The translations under genes were made by a program, and so were the position numbers. From assembly GCA_041395845.1 (NCBI GenBank), contig JAWKZS010000004.1:62001-126000 (forward strand): a stretch of 64,000 bases of DNA, given 5' to 3'. The stretch comes from Ch67 sp041395845 (GTDB lineage: Bacteria; Pseudomonadota; Gammaproteobacteria; Pseudomonadales; Ketobacteraceae). The notes under the pieces are model-generated. The model was given only the letters and a program-made list of their open reading frames with translations. It made no database searches and was not told the origin of the DNA. Below are positions 26,813-35,785 of this stretch, one piece after another (position 1 is the stretch's first letter; each line of letters opens with the position of its first letter).

Positions 26813-27669
26813 AACTGCGCAAATGTCTGACCTTGTGCGTTGCCGTATGCGCCAGCCTTTGGGTGTCGGTGGGCGTTGCGCAAACGCCCCAGCGCATCGT
26901 AGCGGTGGATGGTGCCATCACCGAGATCATCTATGCCCTGGGCGCGGAATCACTGCTGGTGGGCGTGGATACCACCAGTATTTTTCCCGCTGCAGCGAGG
27001 GATCTGCCATCGGTCGGGTATCGGCGCATACTGACGGCAGAAGGCCTGCTGGCACTGCAACCGGATCTGATTCTGGCAACCGCGGAATCCGGCCCGAAAG
27101 CGACGCTGGAACATCTGGCCAGCGTGGGTGTGAAAATCGTGACGGTGCCGGATGTGCATCGACCCGACGATGTGCTGCAGCGGGTGGCGCAGATTGCCGC
27201 CGTGCTGGATCGTCCGCAACAGGGCGAGCAGTTGCAGCAAAAACTGCAGCAGCAGATTGACGGCCTGCAGCGGCTGTTACCTGTGCCCGATCCGAAACCT
27301 GTGCTGTTTCTGCTGGCGGCGGGCACTCACGGTGTGATGCTGGCGGGGCAGGACACCCAGGCACAAATGGTGCTGGATGTCCTGCAGTTGCCGAATGCCG
27401 TTGCCAATGTCGAGAGTTACAAACCGTTCAATGCAGAAGCGGCGCTGGCGTTGCAGCCCGAGTTGATTGTGGTGGCGGAAACCCAGCCCGGTGCATTCAA
27501 TCTGGCGTCACTGCCCGCATTGGCGGCCACGCCGGCAGCGCAGCACAACCGGGTGCTGGTGCTTGACAGTATGTACCTGCTGAGCGGCGGCCCGCGTTGG
27601 CCTGCCGCGCTGCTGGATGTGCTGCAGTTTGCCCAAGGTAACGGTGAGCTTGCCCGTGTCGACCATTAG
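26809..27669 (+). CDS. hmuT: Periplasmic heme-binding protein of the Hmu ABC transporter
   Basis: A 286-aa protein with a Sec signal peptide (cleavage near VGVAQ, about residue 25) and the cluster A-II/III solute-binding fold: QRIVAVDGAITEIIYALGAESLLVGVDTTS, LPSVGYRRILTAEGLLALQPDLILA, AGTHGVMLAGQDTQAQMVLD and LSGGPRWPAALLD. The Tyr in VGYRR is the typical heme axial ligand of HmuT/ShuT. It is translationally coupled to hmuS upstream and overlaps hmuU downstream. Confidence 0.93.
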   Translation: MKLRKCLTLCVAVCASLWVSVGVAQTPQRIVAVDGAITEIIYALGAESLLVGVDTTSIFPAAARDLPSVGYRRILTAEGLLALQPDLILATAESGPKATLEHLASVGVKIVTVPDVHRPDDVLQRVAQIAAVLDRPQQGEQLQQKLQQQIDGLQRLLPVPDPKPVLFLLAAGTHGVMLAGQDTQAQMVLDVLQLPNAVANVESYKPFNAEAALALQPELIVVAETQPGAFNLASLPALAATPAAQHNRVLVLDSMYLLSGGPRWPAALLDVLQFAQGNGELARVDH

Positions 27670-28729
27670 CACGCTGACCGCGCCCGTTGCCCGCATGCGC
27701 TGGCTGGAGCCGCGCATCGGGCTGACCCTGGTGGCGTTGTTTATCCTGCTGCTGGTATTGGTTGTAATGGGCATTCAGTCCGGCCCGGTGGCGCTGACCT
27801 GGCAACAGGTGTGGCAGACATTGCTGGATCCGGCGGCGGCCACCGTGCAGGAGCGGGTGGTGGTGTGGGAATTGCGGCTGCCGCGGCTGGTGCTGGGTAT
27901 GCTGGTGGGCAGTGCGCTGGCGGTATCCGGTGCGGCGTTGCAGGGACTGTTTCGCAATCCGCTGGCCGATCCTGGATTGCTGGGGGTGGCCAGTGGTGCG
28001 GCGCTCGGCGCCGTCGCCTGTATTGTGCTGGCCGGATCCGTGCTGGCGCCGTTACATGACGCGCTGGGGCGGCACGCGCTGCCCGTCATGGCGTTTGCCG
28101 GTGGCGCCATTGCCACCCTGCTGGCCTGGCAGGTGGCACGGCAGAGCGGTGTCACATCGATTGCCACGTTGTTGTTGGCGGGCATTGCCATCAACACGAT
28201 TGCCGGTGCCGCGACCGGCGTGCTCACCTTCCTTGCCAGCGATACCGAACTGCGTTCCCTGACTTTCTGGACCATGGGCAGTCTGGCGTTCGCCAACTGG
28301 CAGGATGTGAAGATAGTCGCGCTGTGGATACTGTCGGGTACTGCACTGATGCTGCCGCTGGCCAAACCGCTCAACGCGCTGCTGCTGGGGGAACAGGTGG
28401 CGGGGCATCTGGGTTATCGGGTGGAGCAGATCAAGATCGCGCTGGTATTGCTGTCGGCGCTGGTGGTCGGTGCATCGGTGGCGATGGCCGGCCCGATCGG
28501 TTTTGTCGGCCTGCTGGTACCGCACCTGATTCGCACGGTGGTGGGTGCCAATCATCAATGGCTGTTGCCACTGTCAGCACTGAGTGGTGCGTTGCTGGTG
28601 GTGCTGGCCGACACCCTGTGCCGGACACTGCTGGCACCGGCGGAATTACCCATCGGACTGGTGATGGCGCTGATCGGCGGCCCGTTCTTTCTGCTGCTGC
28701 TGAGGAAAACCCTGTATGGGCATGGCTGA
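27656..28729 (+). CDS. hmuU: Heme ABC transporter permease (FecCD/BtuC family)
   Basis: A 357-aa inner-membrane permease with about ten transmembrane helices and FecCD-family signatures: LRLPRLVLGMLVGSALAVSGAALQGLFRNPLADPGLLGVASG broken over the first third, TFWTMGSLAFANW, and GPIGFVGLLVPHLIR near residue 280. GTG at 27656 is proposed as the start: GGTGAG lies 7 nt upstream and the codon overlaps the hmuT end by 14 bp. ATG at 27695 would remove 13 residues and is the main alternative. Confidence 0.92.
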   Translation: MSTISTLTAPVARMRWLEPRIGLTLVALFILLLVLVVMGIQSGPVALTWQQVWQTLLDPAAATVQERVVVWELRLPRLVLGMLVGSALAVSGAALQGLFRNPLADPGLLGVASGAALGAVACIVLAGSVLAPLHDALGRHALPVMAFAGGAIATLLAWQVARQSGVTSIATLLLAGIAINTIAGAATGVLTFLASDTELRSLTFWTMGSLAFANWQDVKIVALWILSGTALMLPLAKPLNALLLGEQVAGHLGYRVEQIKIALVLLSALVVGASVAMAGPIGFVGLLVPHLIRTVVGANHQWLLPLSALSGALLVVLADTLCRTLLAPAELPIGLVMALIGGPFFLLLLRKTLYGHG

Positions 28730-29549
28730 ATTTCTGCCGCCACAGACCTTGTCGGCGACCACGACACCGACGTTGCTGCAGGTGCAGGACCTGACCTGTT
28801 GCATGAGTGGCAAGCGCCTGTTCGACGCGGTGAGTTTTGCTATTCGTGCCGGTGAATCGGTGGCACTGCTGGGCCCCAACGGTGCGGGAAAATCCAGTCT
28901 GCTGCGTGCATTGGCCGGTGAATTGACGCCAGCGTCCGGCAACATACAACTGCATGAGCGTCGCCTGGCGGATTGGCGGAGTCGGGATCTGGCCCGTTGT
29001 CGTGCCGTGATGCCGCAGCAGGTGACGCTGAGTTTTCCGCTGACCGTGACAGAAGTGGTCGCGCTGGGATTGCACGGTCGCGAACGCGGTCACACCCGGC
29101 ATCCGCTGGTAATGGAACTGCTCAACTGGCTGGGCGTCGCGCATCTGGCGCAGCGACGCTATCCGACCTTGTCCGGCGGTGAACAGCAACGGGTGCAGCT
29201 CGCACGGGTGCTGGTGCAGATCTGGCAGGCGCCGCAGGCACCGTTGCTGTTGCTGGATGAATGCACATCGGCGCTGGACCCGCGCTGGCAGCATCAGGTG
29301 TTGCACCGCCTGCATGAATGCCGGCAACGCCAGTTCGGCCTGCTGTGGACGGTGCATGATCTCAACATGGCGGCGCGTTACGCTGACAGAATTCTGCTAC
29401 TGCAGGAAGGCAAACTGGTCGCCAGTGGCACGCCGGCGCAGGTATTGACGTCGCAGCGGCTGGCTGCCGTCTACGGCATTGATGTGCAGATTATTGATGT
29501 ACAGGGCATTCCCCAGGTAGTGCAGCTGGGTTTTGTCAGCGATAGATAA
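28716..29549 (+). CDS. hmuV: Heme ABC transporter ATP-binding protein
   Basis: A 277-aa ABC ATPase: Walker A LGPNGAGKSSLL, Q-loop around MPQQVTLSF, signature LSGGEQQRVQLARVL, Walker B LLLLDECTSALD and switch His in TVHDLNMAA. It overlaps the hmuU end by 14 bp. The gene ends tail-to-tail with the truncated hemoglobin gene, with a 14-bp convergent overlap of the coding ends (29536-29549). Confidence 0.94.
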   Translation: MGMAEFLPPQTLSATTTPTLLQVQDLTCCMSGKRLFDAVSFAIRAGESVALLGPNGAGKSSLLRALAGELTPASGNIQLHERRLADWRSRDLARCRAVMPQQVTLSFPLTVTEVVALGLHGRERGHTRHPLVMELLNWLGVAHLAQRRYPTLSGGEQQRVQLARVLVQIWQAPQAPLLLLDECTSALDPRWQHQVLHRLHECRQRQFGLLWTVHDLNMAARYADRILLLQEGKLVASGTPAQVLTSQRLAAVYGIDVQIIDVQGIPQVVQLGFVSDR

Positions 29550-29973
29550 TATCGCCGCGCATCGGTGCCAGTTTTGCCAGCAGTTTGTTCTGGGTACGGT
29601 GCGCTACCCCGGTCTTGTTCATCGCATTGATCAGCAGGTCTACCGTGCGGTTGAATTCCCCTTCGGTAATCTGCATTTTGGTATGGACATCCACCATGCT
29701 GTCGCCGCTGTAGTCGCAAGGGCCGCCACTTTCAAAGCAGATCTTCTCGATGAATTTCTCGCGATAGCGCTCGATTTTGGTGTCCTGGAAATGCTTGAGA
29801 ATCTGCGGATCGAAACCGATTTCCTCGATGAAGTTGTCGGTGATGCGTTCGATCACCGGCATGCCGCCGAGTTCATCATACAGGCTTGATGATGGCGTGA
29901 CGGACTGGCAGCCAGTGCCCAGTGCCAGCAGCAGAACGGTGAGAAGCGTGGGGAATTTCATGCGTGTCGTCAT
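29536..29973 (-). CDS. Group 1 truncated hemoglobin, lipoprotein
   Basis: A 145-aa protein (ATG at 29961, giving 141 aa, is an equal alternative). A hydrophobic N-terminus ends in a lipobox LGTGC, then a trHbN-type globin: SLYDELGGMPVIERITDNF, FESGGPCDYSGDSM, VHTKMQITEGEF with the proximal His97, and a C-terminal LLAKLAPMRGDI. The family binds heme, O2 and NO. Most truncated hemoglobins are cytoplasmic, so a membrane-anchored periplasmic form is notable. It begins 7 bp after the DUF3034 gene, so it belongs to the cupredoxin / GGDEF-EAL / DUF3034 operon. Its 3' end overlaps hmuV. Confidence 0.85.
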   Translation of the reverse strand: MTTRMKFPTLLTVLLLALGTGCQSVTPSSSLYDELGGMPVIERITDNFIEEIGFDPQILKHFQDTKIERYREKFIEKICFESGGPCDYSGDSMVDVHTKMQITEGEFNRTVDLLINAMNKTGVAHRTQNKLLAKLAPMRGDIIYR

Positions 29974-29980
29974 GGCGTGA

Positions 29981-30832
29981 TCACCACAGGTAGCCGGTCA
30001 GGGACAGATAGGGGCCGCGCTGGTTTTCCGCACCGGCAATGGTGCCCAGATCCACCCAGGCCGCTGTCAGATTGAACTGTTTGTTGGGGATGTAGGCGAC
30101 GAACACATCCATGGCATCTTCTTCCTCAAGGCCGGGCAGATTATCGGGCTTCTGCCGGTATTCCAGGCCCAGCGCCAGTTGGCGACTCAGCAGCACCGCC
30201 ACCGAACCTTCGGCCATGATCTGGTAGCTGTCATTGTTGTCGCCACCGAAACCCAGCAGGCCGAACTGGTTGGCTTTGGTGGCGCGCAGGGTCAGATCCC
30301 AGAACAGGTTGTAGCCGAACAGCGCACCCAGATGGGCCTTGCTGGCCGCCAGATAGATATCAGTGCCGTCGTCGCTGTCTGTCGCGCCCAGCGCTTCAGC
30401 AAGGGTCGTATCGAGCAGCACCTTGTGCTGTACGCCGAGGCTCACCTGCGGCCAGCTTGAGTAGATCACGTCGCCGTACAGCCGTGCCTTGGCGCCGATG
30501 ACGTTCTGATTGATTTCAAACGGTGTATCCAGCAGATCAAAGGTGTGACGCGCAATCGACAGTTCGACCCGGTCGTACAGACTGATCGCCGCGCCGAACG
30601 CATTCAGCCGGTAATCATCCACGCTCACCCGGGTGGTGAATACACTCGCCGACATTTCCTCTCGGCTGTCATAGCCTGCCAGTACCGCCCAGGGTACCAG
30701 GCCGCCACCGGCGCTGCCTTCAATCTGGGTGACGCCGGCGGTTTCCTGCAATTTGCCCTCGCCGGCGAGTGCGGGTGTCAGTGGCAACAGTGCAAGTGAA
30801 CAGGCTGTCAACAGATGGGCTGATAAACGCAT
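29981..30832 (-). CDS. DUF3034-family exported protein, probable outer-membrane beta-barrel
   Basis: A 283-aa protein with a signal peptide (MRLSAHLLTACSLALLPLTPALA). The mature part matches my memory of DUF3034: GKLQETAGVTQIEGSAGGGLVPWAVLAGYD, a DRVELSIARHTFDL stretch, GAKARLYGD, KAHLGALFGYNLFWDLTLRATKANQFG and a terminal aromatic-rich strand (YLSLTGYLW). Alternating residues and the terminal aromatic fit an outer-membrane barrel. The ATG at 30832 begins the signal peptide; the longer frame from 31027 lacks one and overlaps the upstream gene. A 24-bp imperfect palindrome (30843-30866) lies directly upstream. Confidence 0.8.
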   Translation of the reverse strand: MRLSAHLLTACSLALLPLTPALAGEGKLQETAGVTQIEGSAGGGLVPWAVLAGYDSREEMSASVFTTRVSVDDYRLNAFGAAISLYDRVELSIARHTFDLLDTPFEINQNVIGAKARLYGDVIYSSWPQVSLGVQHKVLLDTTLAEALGATDSDDGTDIYLAASKAHLGALFGYNLFWDLTLRATKANQFGLLGFGGDNNDSYQIMAEGSVAVLLSRQLALGLEYRQKPDNLPGLEEEDAMDVFVAYIPNKQFNLTAAWVDLGTIAGAENQRGPYLSLTGYLW

Positions 30833-30842
30833 GATCCGATCC

Positions 30843-30876
30843 GCAATGAATTCATGAATGAATTGCAGTATAGAAC
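30843..30876 (-). promoter_or_regulatory. Possible internal promoter and palindromic operator before the DUF3034 gene
   Basis: On the minus strand a TATACT -10-like hexamer (30876-30871) is followed by an imperfect 24-bp palindrome at 30843-30866 (core ATTCATGAAT, outer arms GCAAT/ATTGC). It lies in the 80-bp gap after the GGDEF-EAL gene and may drive DUF3034 and the hemoglobin separately. Confidence 0.35.
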
Positions 30877-30912
30877 AGATCGGCAGATGCGAAAGCGACA
30901 GAAAAAGTGTGT

Positions 30913-33255
30913 CTATGAAGACTGGGCCTGAACGACCTGCTGGCTGAATGACTGCACCCAGGGCAGCACGTCGGAGGCGGGCAGGGGCCGGCTGAAGTGG
31001 TAACCCTGTACCCAGTCCACACCCCACTGCTGCAACAGATTCAGCGCGATAGCGTTTTCCACGCCTTCGGCAACGATCTCCAGTTCAAAACTGTGGGCCA
31101 GATCGATGGTGGAACGCACGATGATCTGATCGTCTTCCATCTTGTCCAGCTGCATCACGAAGCTTCGATCGATCTTCAGTTCGGTCACCGGCATGTTTTT
31201 CAGTTGCGAAAGCGATGAGTAGCCGGTACCGAAATCATCAATCGCCAGCTTGAAGCCCTGGGTGCGGAAGGTATTCAGCAGTGCAATCGCCTTGTCCGCA
31301 TCGCGCATGACTTCGCTTTCGGTGATTTCAAACGACACCGCGTCCGGCGCCACCGCGTGCAATTGCAGCAAACGGTTGATGTGATCCAGCAGATTGGTGC
31401 GGGACAGATCCTGTGCCGACAGGTTCACCGCCACCTGCGCCTGGAACGATTGCTGCTGCCACAGGCTGATCTGCTTGATGACCGCTTCGACAATCCAGTC
31501 GGTGAGGTTGTTGATCAGGCCCGCCTGTTCCGCCAGCGGAATGAATTTGTCGGGCGGTATAAAGCCCTGCTGCGGATGAATCCAGCGAATCAGCGCTTCG
31601 AAACGGTTGGCATTCAGGGTTCGGGCGCAGACCTTGGGCTGGTAGTACATGCGCAACTGGCCATCGTCTGCTGCCAGCGCCTGTTTCAGATCTGCCAGCA
31701 GGGTCAGGCGCTGGCGGTGCATTTCTTCCACCTTGCGTTCGTAGTGGGCAACGGCAAGATGACTGCGCCTGGCCATGTCCAGGGCAATGCTGGCTTTCTG
31801 GATCAGATCGGCCGCGTTGTTGGCATCCGCCGGCCACAGGGCCACACCCAGTACGAAGTCCAGTGTGACATCCAGATCCTGCACGGCATACGGCGCTTTC
31901 AGCATCTGCTGCACCTGCTCCGGCGTGATGTCGGCGTGTTCCGGTGCCGGCAGTACCAGCAGAAATTCATCGCCTACCAGACGTGCGGTCAGCTGGAAAT
32001 CGTGGGCAATATGCAGCAGCCGTTCGCTGATCATGCGCAGACACTGATCGCCGACCCAGTGTCCAAAGCTGTCGTTCACCACACGAAAGCCCGATACGTT
32101 CAGCACAATGATCTGCAACGATGGTTGCAGCTGTTTCTGGATCGCAATATCGATCAGCTCAATCGCACGTTCGCGATTCACAAGCCCGGTCAGGGAATCG
32201 TGACGGGCGTTGAAAGTGATGCGGGCCTCCCGTTCGCTCAGGTCTTCCTGCATGCGATTGAAGGCTGTCACCAGCTGGCCGATTTCCGCTACGTTGCGAT
32301 TGACGGTGTCGATGCGGCGGTAATAGCCGGTGGCAATGTCGTCCGCCAGATTGGCCAAGGCCTGCAGCGGATCGGTCAGCTTGCGCGAAAACACCATGCC
32401 GGCAATCAGGGTTGCACACAGCGCCACGATCGCGATGATCAGGATTTCCAGTTGCAGGACATCGAAACCGCCATAGGCGCTGGCGAGCGACGCTGACAAA
32501 TAAACGGTGACCGGGTTGGCACCGGTCAGTGGCAAGGCTTCAGTGCGATAGGGGGCCTTGTCCAGGAACGGCAGACGCAGTGTTGAGTCTGCTGTCTGCC
32601 GCTGCAGTGCCTGCATCCGCTGATCAGGTGGCAGCGTCGAAATCGTCAGCGGTGCAGCGCCGTTCTGTTCGCTGACGAACGATACGTCCAGCGATGTCAG
32701 CTGCTTCAGTTCATCCGCCAGCGCCTGGTTCAGCTGAAAGCCGATCACGGCAATGCCGACCGGAATGGGAATCCGTACGGGAATGACCATGATCTGGTAA
32801 AGATCCTGCCCGAGCGCAATGAACGCGATCTGGTTGCCATCACGCAATGCCTGTTCGAGCACGACAGTATTCGGGAAGCGCTCCTGCACGTTCAGGTCTG
32901 CGCTGGAGGAGGCGATGGTGAGTCCCTGCAGGGACACCAGCGCCATCAGATCGGCGTCGATACGGGCACCGTGATTCAGCAGCGCACTTTCGATGGTGGC
33001 GCTATCCTGCGAAGCCACCGCCTGTTTGAAACCGAAATCTGCTGTCAGCACTTCGGCCGAGCCCAGCAGCAGCTGTTGGCGGGTTTGCAGCAGTTGCTGC
33101 AATACTTCGCGACCGACTGCCAGATCCTGCTGAACCTTTTCGCGCACATAGGTATTGGTGGCCAGCCACACCGCCACCATGATCGCGGCCACCAGCACCA
33201 GCAGGGTCCCGGATATCAGACGCAACAGATGCTGGCGCAGGTTCTTACTGGTCAT
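30913..33255 (-). CDS. Cache-HAMP-GGDEF-EAL c-di-GMP signalling protein
   Basis: A 780-aa inner-membrane sensor. Transmembrane helix 1 (about 11-32), a periplasmic double-Cache-like sensor (about 33-265), helix 2 (about 268-290), HAMP (about 290-345), GGDEF domain (about 350-510) and EAL domain (about 525-775). The GGDEF signature is VGDEF (427-431), so some cyclase activity or GTP binding is possible. The EAL domain keeps FEALIRW (E553), DDFGTGYSSLSQL and ELKIDRSFV, so c-di-GMP hydrolysis is likely. The start overlaps the end of the cupredoxin-like gene by 11 bp, implying coupled translation and a functional partnership in the periplasm. Confidence 0.9.
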   Translation of the reverse strand: MTSKNLRQHLLRLISGTLLVLVAAIMVAVWLATNTYVREKVQQDLAVGREVLQQLLQTRQQLLLGSAEVLTADFGFKQAVASQDSATIESALLNHGARIDADLMALVSLQGLTIASSSADLNVQERFPNTVVLEQALRDGNQIAFIALGQDLYQIMVIPVRIPIPVGIAVIGFQLNQALADELKQLTSLDVSFVSEQNGAAPLTISTLPPDQRMQALQRQTADSTLRLPFLDKAPYRTEALPLTGANPVTVYLSASLASAYGGFDVLQLEILIIAIVALCATLIAGMVFSRKLTDPLQALANLADDIATGYYRRIDTVNRNVAEIGQLVTAFNRMQEDLSEREARITFNARHDSLTGLVNRERAIELIDIAIQKQLQPSLQIIVLNVSGFRVVNDSFGHWVGDQCLRMISERLLHIAHDFQLTARLVGDEFLLVLPAPEHADITPEQVQQMLKAPYAVQDLDVTLDFVLGVALWPADANNAADLIQKASIALDMARRSHLAVAHYERKVEEMHRQRLTLLADLKQALAADDGQLRMYYQPKVCARTLNANRFEALIRWIHPQQGFIPPDKFIPLAEQAGLINNLTDWIVEAVIKQISLWQQQSFQAQVAVNLSAQDLSRTNLLDHINRLLQLHAVAPDAVSFEITESEVMRDADKAIALLNTFRTQGFKLAIDDFGTGYSSLSQLKNMPVTELKIDRSFVMQLDKMEDDQIIVRSTIDLAHSFELEIVAEGVENAIALNLLQQWGVDWVQGYHFSRPLPASDVLPWVQSFSQQVVQAQSS

Positions 33256-33916
33256 GGTGTTTCTTGAAACGGTTGCCGAAAGTGGCCGCTGCCGGTGCGG
33301 CAGTGGGCTGCTGCACGTTCAGGGTCAGTGTGCGCTGGCCGGTGGAATCCGCCAGGGGCAACGGCAGGGTCACCGGAGCCGGATATTGGCTTGCCAGTAG
33401 CGGGTGCCAGATCCGAATGGTCGGGGGCAGGTCGTCCACTGTGAGGCGAATGCGGCCATCGCCATTGCTGACGCCGGTGAGTGGCGTGTCAGCCACCACG
33501 ATGTAGCCCACCATGTTGTCGTGTATGTTGCAGCCGAGTACCACAATGCCTGCGGTATCGAACGCAATGGGCGCTTCCGGGGTACCGGCGTACAATTTGA
33601 TTTCAAAAGCTTTGGCGGGCGAGAACGAATAAACGTGATGACGCATATTGTCACTGTTAGGAAACACCACCTGCTGACCGCGCTGGATCACCAGTACATG
33701 GGGAACAAATGTCTTGTTGACCTGGTCCATCACGGCGACAGACGAGGGTGGTGTGCTGATCTGACCTGGCAGCAGCACCACGGCGTTTTCCAGTGGCTCT
33801 CCCCGGCTGTTGACAATCTGCAGGTCGAGCGAGTCTGCCCTGGCAGGCAATGTCAGGCTGACAGCAATGCAGATGAGCATTGCCAGACAATGGTAACGAA
33901 CGCGGAACGACGGCAA
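33245..33916 (-). CDS. Periplasmic cupredoxin-like protein (methylamine-utilisation-type)
   Basis: About 223 aa. A TTG at 33916 is favoured: GGGAG lies 6 nt upstream and it starts a good signal peptide (PSFRVRYHCLAMLICIAVSLTLPARA). ATG at 33958 or 33880 are alternatives. The mature protein has a plastocyanin/cupredoxin-like fold (TFVPHVLVIQRGQQVVFPNSD) with a full type-1 copper ligand set: His93 or His94 in MRHHVYSF, and Cys129, His132 and Met135 in CNIHDNM. A C-terminal Ig-like segment (about 150-205) follows. Such proteins are often annotated methylamine utilization protein. It overlaps the Cache-GGDEF-EAL gene, so it may be that sensor's periplasmic redox or copper partner. Confidence 0.8.
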   Translation of the reverse strand: MPSFRVRYHCLAMLICIAVSLTLPARADSLDLQIVNSRGEPLENAVVLLPGQISTPPSSVAVMDQVNKTFVPHVLVIQRGQQVVFPNSDNMRHHVYSFSPAKAFEIKLYAGTPEAPIAFDTAGIVVLGCNIHDNMVGYIVVADTPLTGVSNGDGRIRLTVDDLPPTIRIWHPLLASQYPAPVTLPLPLADSTGQRTLTLNVQQPTAAPAAATFGNRFKKHHDQ

Positions 33917-34039
33917 AACGTTCTCCCAAGCAGAATCTCGCCTCTGGCGGGCAAGCATGAATTCAGTATAGCAGTGGCTTGCGGGGCTGCCCGGACCTGC
34001 TAGTATCCGTGAAACCTTTTACTTAAGAATCAGATAGCT

Positions 34040-35785
34040 ATGTGGTTATTTGCGCAGTTGCGCTGGTATTTCCGCGGCCAATGGCGGCGTTACGCCGTGG
34101 CGATGGTCCTGCTCACCCTGGTGGCATTGCTGAACCTGTTGCCGCCCTGGATCACCGGGCGCGTGGTAGATGCGGTGGCGGCCGGCACCCTGACCTGGGA
34201 CGGCCTGTTGCGCCAGCTGGCCATCATCGTCGTGGTGGCTGCGCTGGTGTACGTATTCCGGTATCTGTGGCGGCTTTCCCTGTACAGTGCGTCCTATCAG
34301 CTGGGTGCGTTGCTGCGCCGTCGTCTGTACGAGCATCTATTGCGTCAGCCCCCGGCCTTCTTTCAGCGTCACAAGACCGGCGATCTGATGGCGCGGGCGA
34401 CCAACGACGTCAGTGCGGTGGAAATGTTTGCCGGCGAAGCCATGCTGGCGCTGTTCGACGGGGTGCTCACCGGCATCGTGGTGCTGGGCGTACTGCTGTT
34501 TGCGATCGACTGGCGCCTGACCCTGGTGGCGCTGTTGCCCTGGCCGCTGATGGCCTACCTGTTCTGGCGGATCAACAATGAACTGCATGACGGATTCACC
34601 CATGCCCAGGCCCGTTTCAGCGACCTCAACGACCGGGTGCAGGAATCCATCACCGGCATTCGCATGGTCAAGGCCTACGGACTGGAACAGCGTGCCATCG
34701 ACGGCTTCGACCAGTCCGCCCTGGCCGCCAGTGATGCCAACATGACGGTGGCCCGTTCCGAAGCCAAATACGATCCGGTGATTTTCCTGACGGTGGGTGC
34801 GTCGTTCCTGCTGGCAGTGGCCTGTGGTGCCTGGCTGATTCATCTGGGCCAACTGACGGTGGGCCAGCTCACATCGTTCACCCTGTACCTGGGCTTTCTG
34901 ATCTGGCCGATGTTCGCCTATGGCTGGCTGCTCAACCTGATGGAGCGCGGGTCGGTGGCCTATCGCCGGCTGGACGAAATCATGCAGACCGAACCGGACA
35001 TTGCCGATACCGGTACCGGTGAACTGGCGGAACAGGCGGTGCTGCGCTGGGACATTCGCGCCTTCCGTTATCCGCAGCAGCAACAGGTGGTGCTGGCGAA
35101 TTTTTCCGGCGAACTGCTGCCGGGCAACACGCTGGGCATTGTCGGTGCCACGGCATCCGGCAAATCGACCTTTGTGCGTCTGCTGCTGCGCCATTACGAA
35201 CAGGACAGTGCGCAGATCAGTTTCGATCAGCAGCCACTGACGGACTATCCTCTGGCGAGTTTGCGCGAGCACATTGTGGTGGTACCACAGGAATCCTTCC
35301 TGTTTTCCACCACCATTGCCGCCAATATCGCGTTGGGCAAACCGGACGCCAGTGAAGCAGACATCATGGAAGCCGCGCGGCTGGCCAATGTGCACGACGA
35401 CATCCTGGCCTTCCCCGACGGCTATCAGACTCTGGTAGGCGAGAAGGGCATTACGCTGTCCGGAGGTCAGAAACAGCGTCTGGCGATTGCCCGTGCGCTG
35501 CTGATGGATGCACCACTGCTGATTCTGGATGACGCCCTGTCGGCCGTGGACGTAGCTACCGAACAGCAGATCCTGCATCACCTGCGCCAGGCGCGGCATC
35601 AGCGCACCACCATCATCATCTGTCATCGTCTGACGGCAGTGGAGCAGGCCGATCACATTGTGGTGCTCAGCCATGGTGAACCGGTCGAGCAGGGGCGTCA
35701 CCGCCAGCTGCTCGCCGCCAACGGCTGGTATGCGGACATGTATCGTTACCAGCAGATCGAACAGGCAGTGGAGGAAGGCCGATGA
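34040..35785 (+). CDS. mdlA: ABC exporter subunit, MdlA-like (degenerate catalytic site)
   Basis: A 581-aa half-transporter: six transmembrane helices (about 1-310) fused to an ATPase. Walker A GATASGKST (about 369-377), signature LSGGQKQRLAIARAL, Walker B LLILDDALSAVD. The catalytic Glu after Walker B is Asp, the hallmark of the degenerate partner of heterodimeric exporters such as TM287/288 and E. coli MdlA. It overlaps the next gene by 4 bp (ATGA). The substrate is unknown; multidrug or lipid-like compounds are typical. An 81- to 123-bp divergent gap separates it from the cupredoxin gene. Confidence 0.88.
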   Translation: MWLFAQLRWYFRGQWRRYAVAMVLLTLVALLNLLPPWITGRVVDAVAAGTLTWDGLLRQLAIIVVVAALVYVFRYLWRLSLYSASYQLGALLRRRLYEHLLRQPPAFFQRHKTGDLMARATNDVSAVEMFAGEAMLALFDGVLTGIVVLGVLLFAIDWRLTLVALLPWPLMAYLFWRINNELHDGFTHAQARFSDLNDRVQESITGIRMVKAYGLEQRAIDGFDQSALAASDANMTVARSEAKYDPVIFLTVGASFLLAVACGAWLIHLGQLTVGQLTSFTLYLGFLIWPMFAYGWLLNLMERGSVAYRRLDEIMQTEPDIADTGTGELAEQAVLRWDIRAFRYPQQQQVVLANFSGELLPGNTLGIVGATASGKSTFVRLLLRHYEQDSAQISFDQQPLTDYPLASLREHIVVVPQESFLFSTTIAANIALGKPDASEADIMEAARLANVHDDILAFPDGYQTLVGEKGITLSGGQKQRLAIARALLMDAPLLILDDALSAVDVATEQQILHHLRQARHQRTTIIICHRLTAVEQADHIVVLSHGEPVEQGRHRQLLAANGWYADMYRYQQIEQAVEEGR

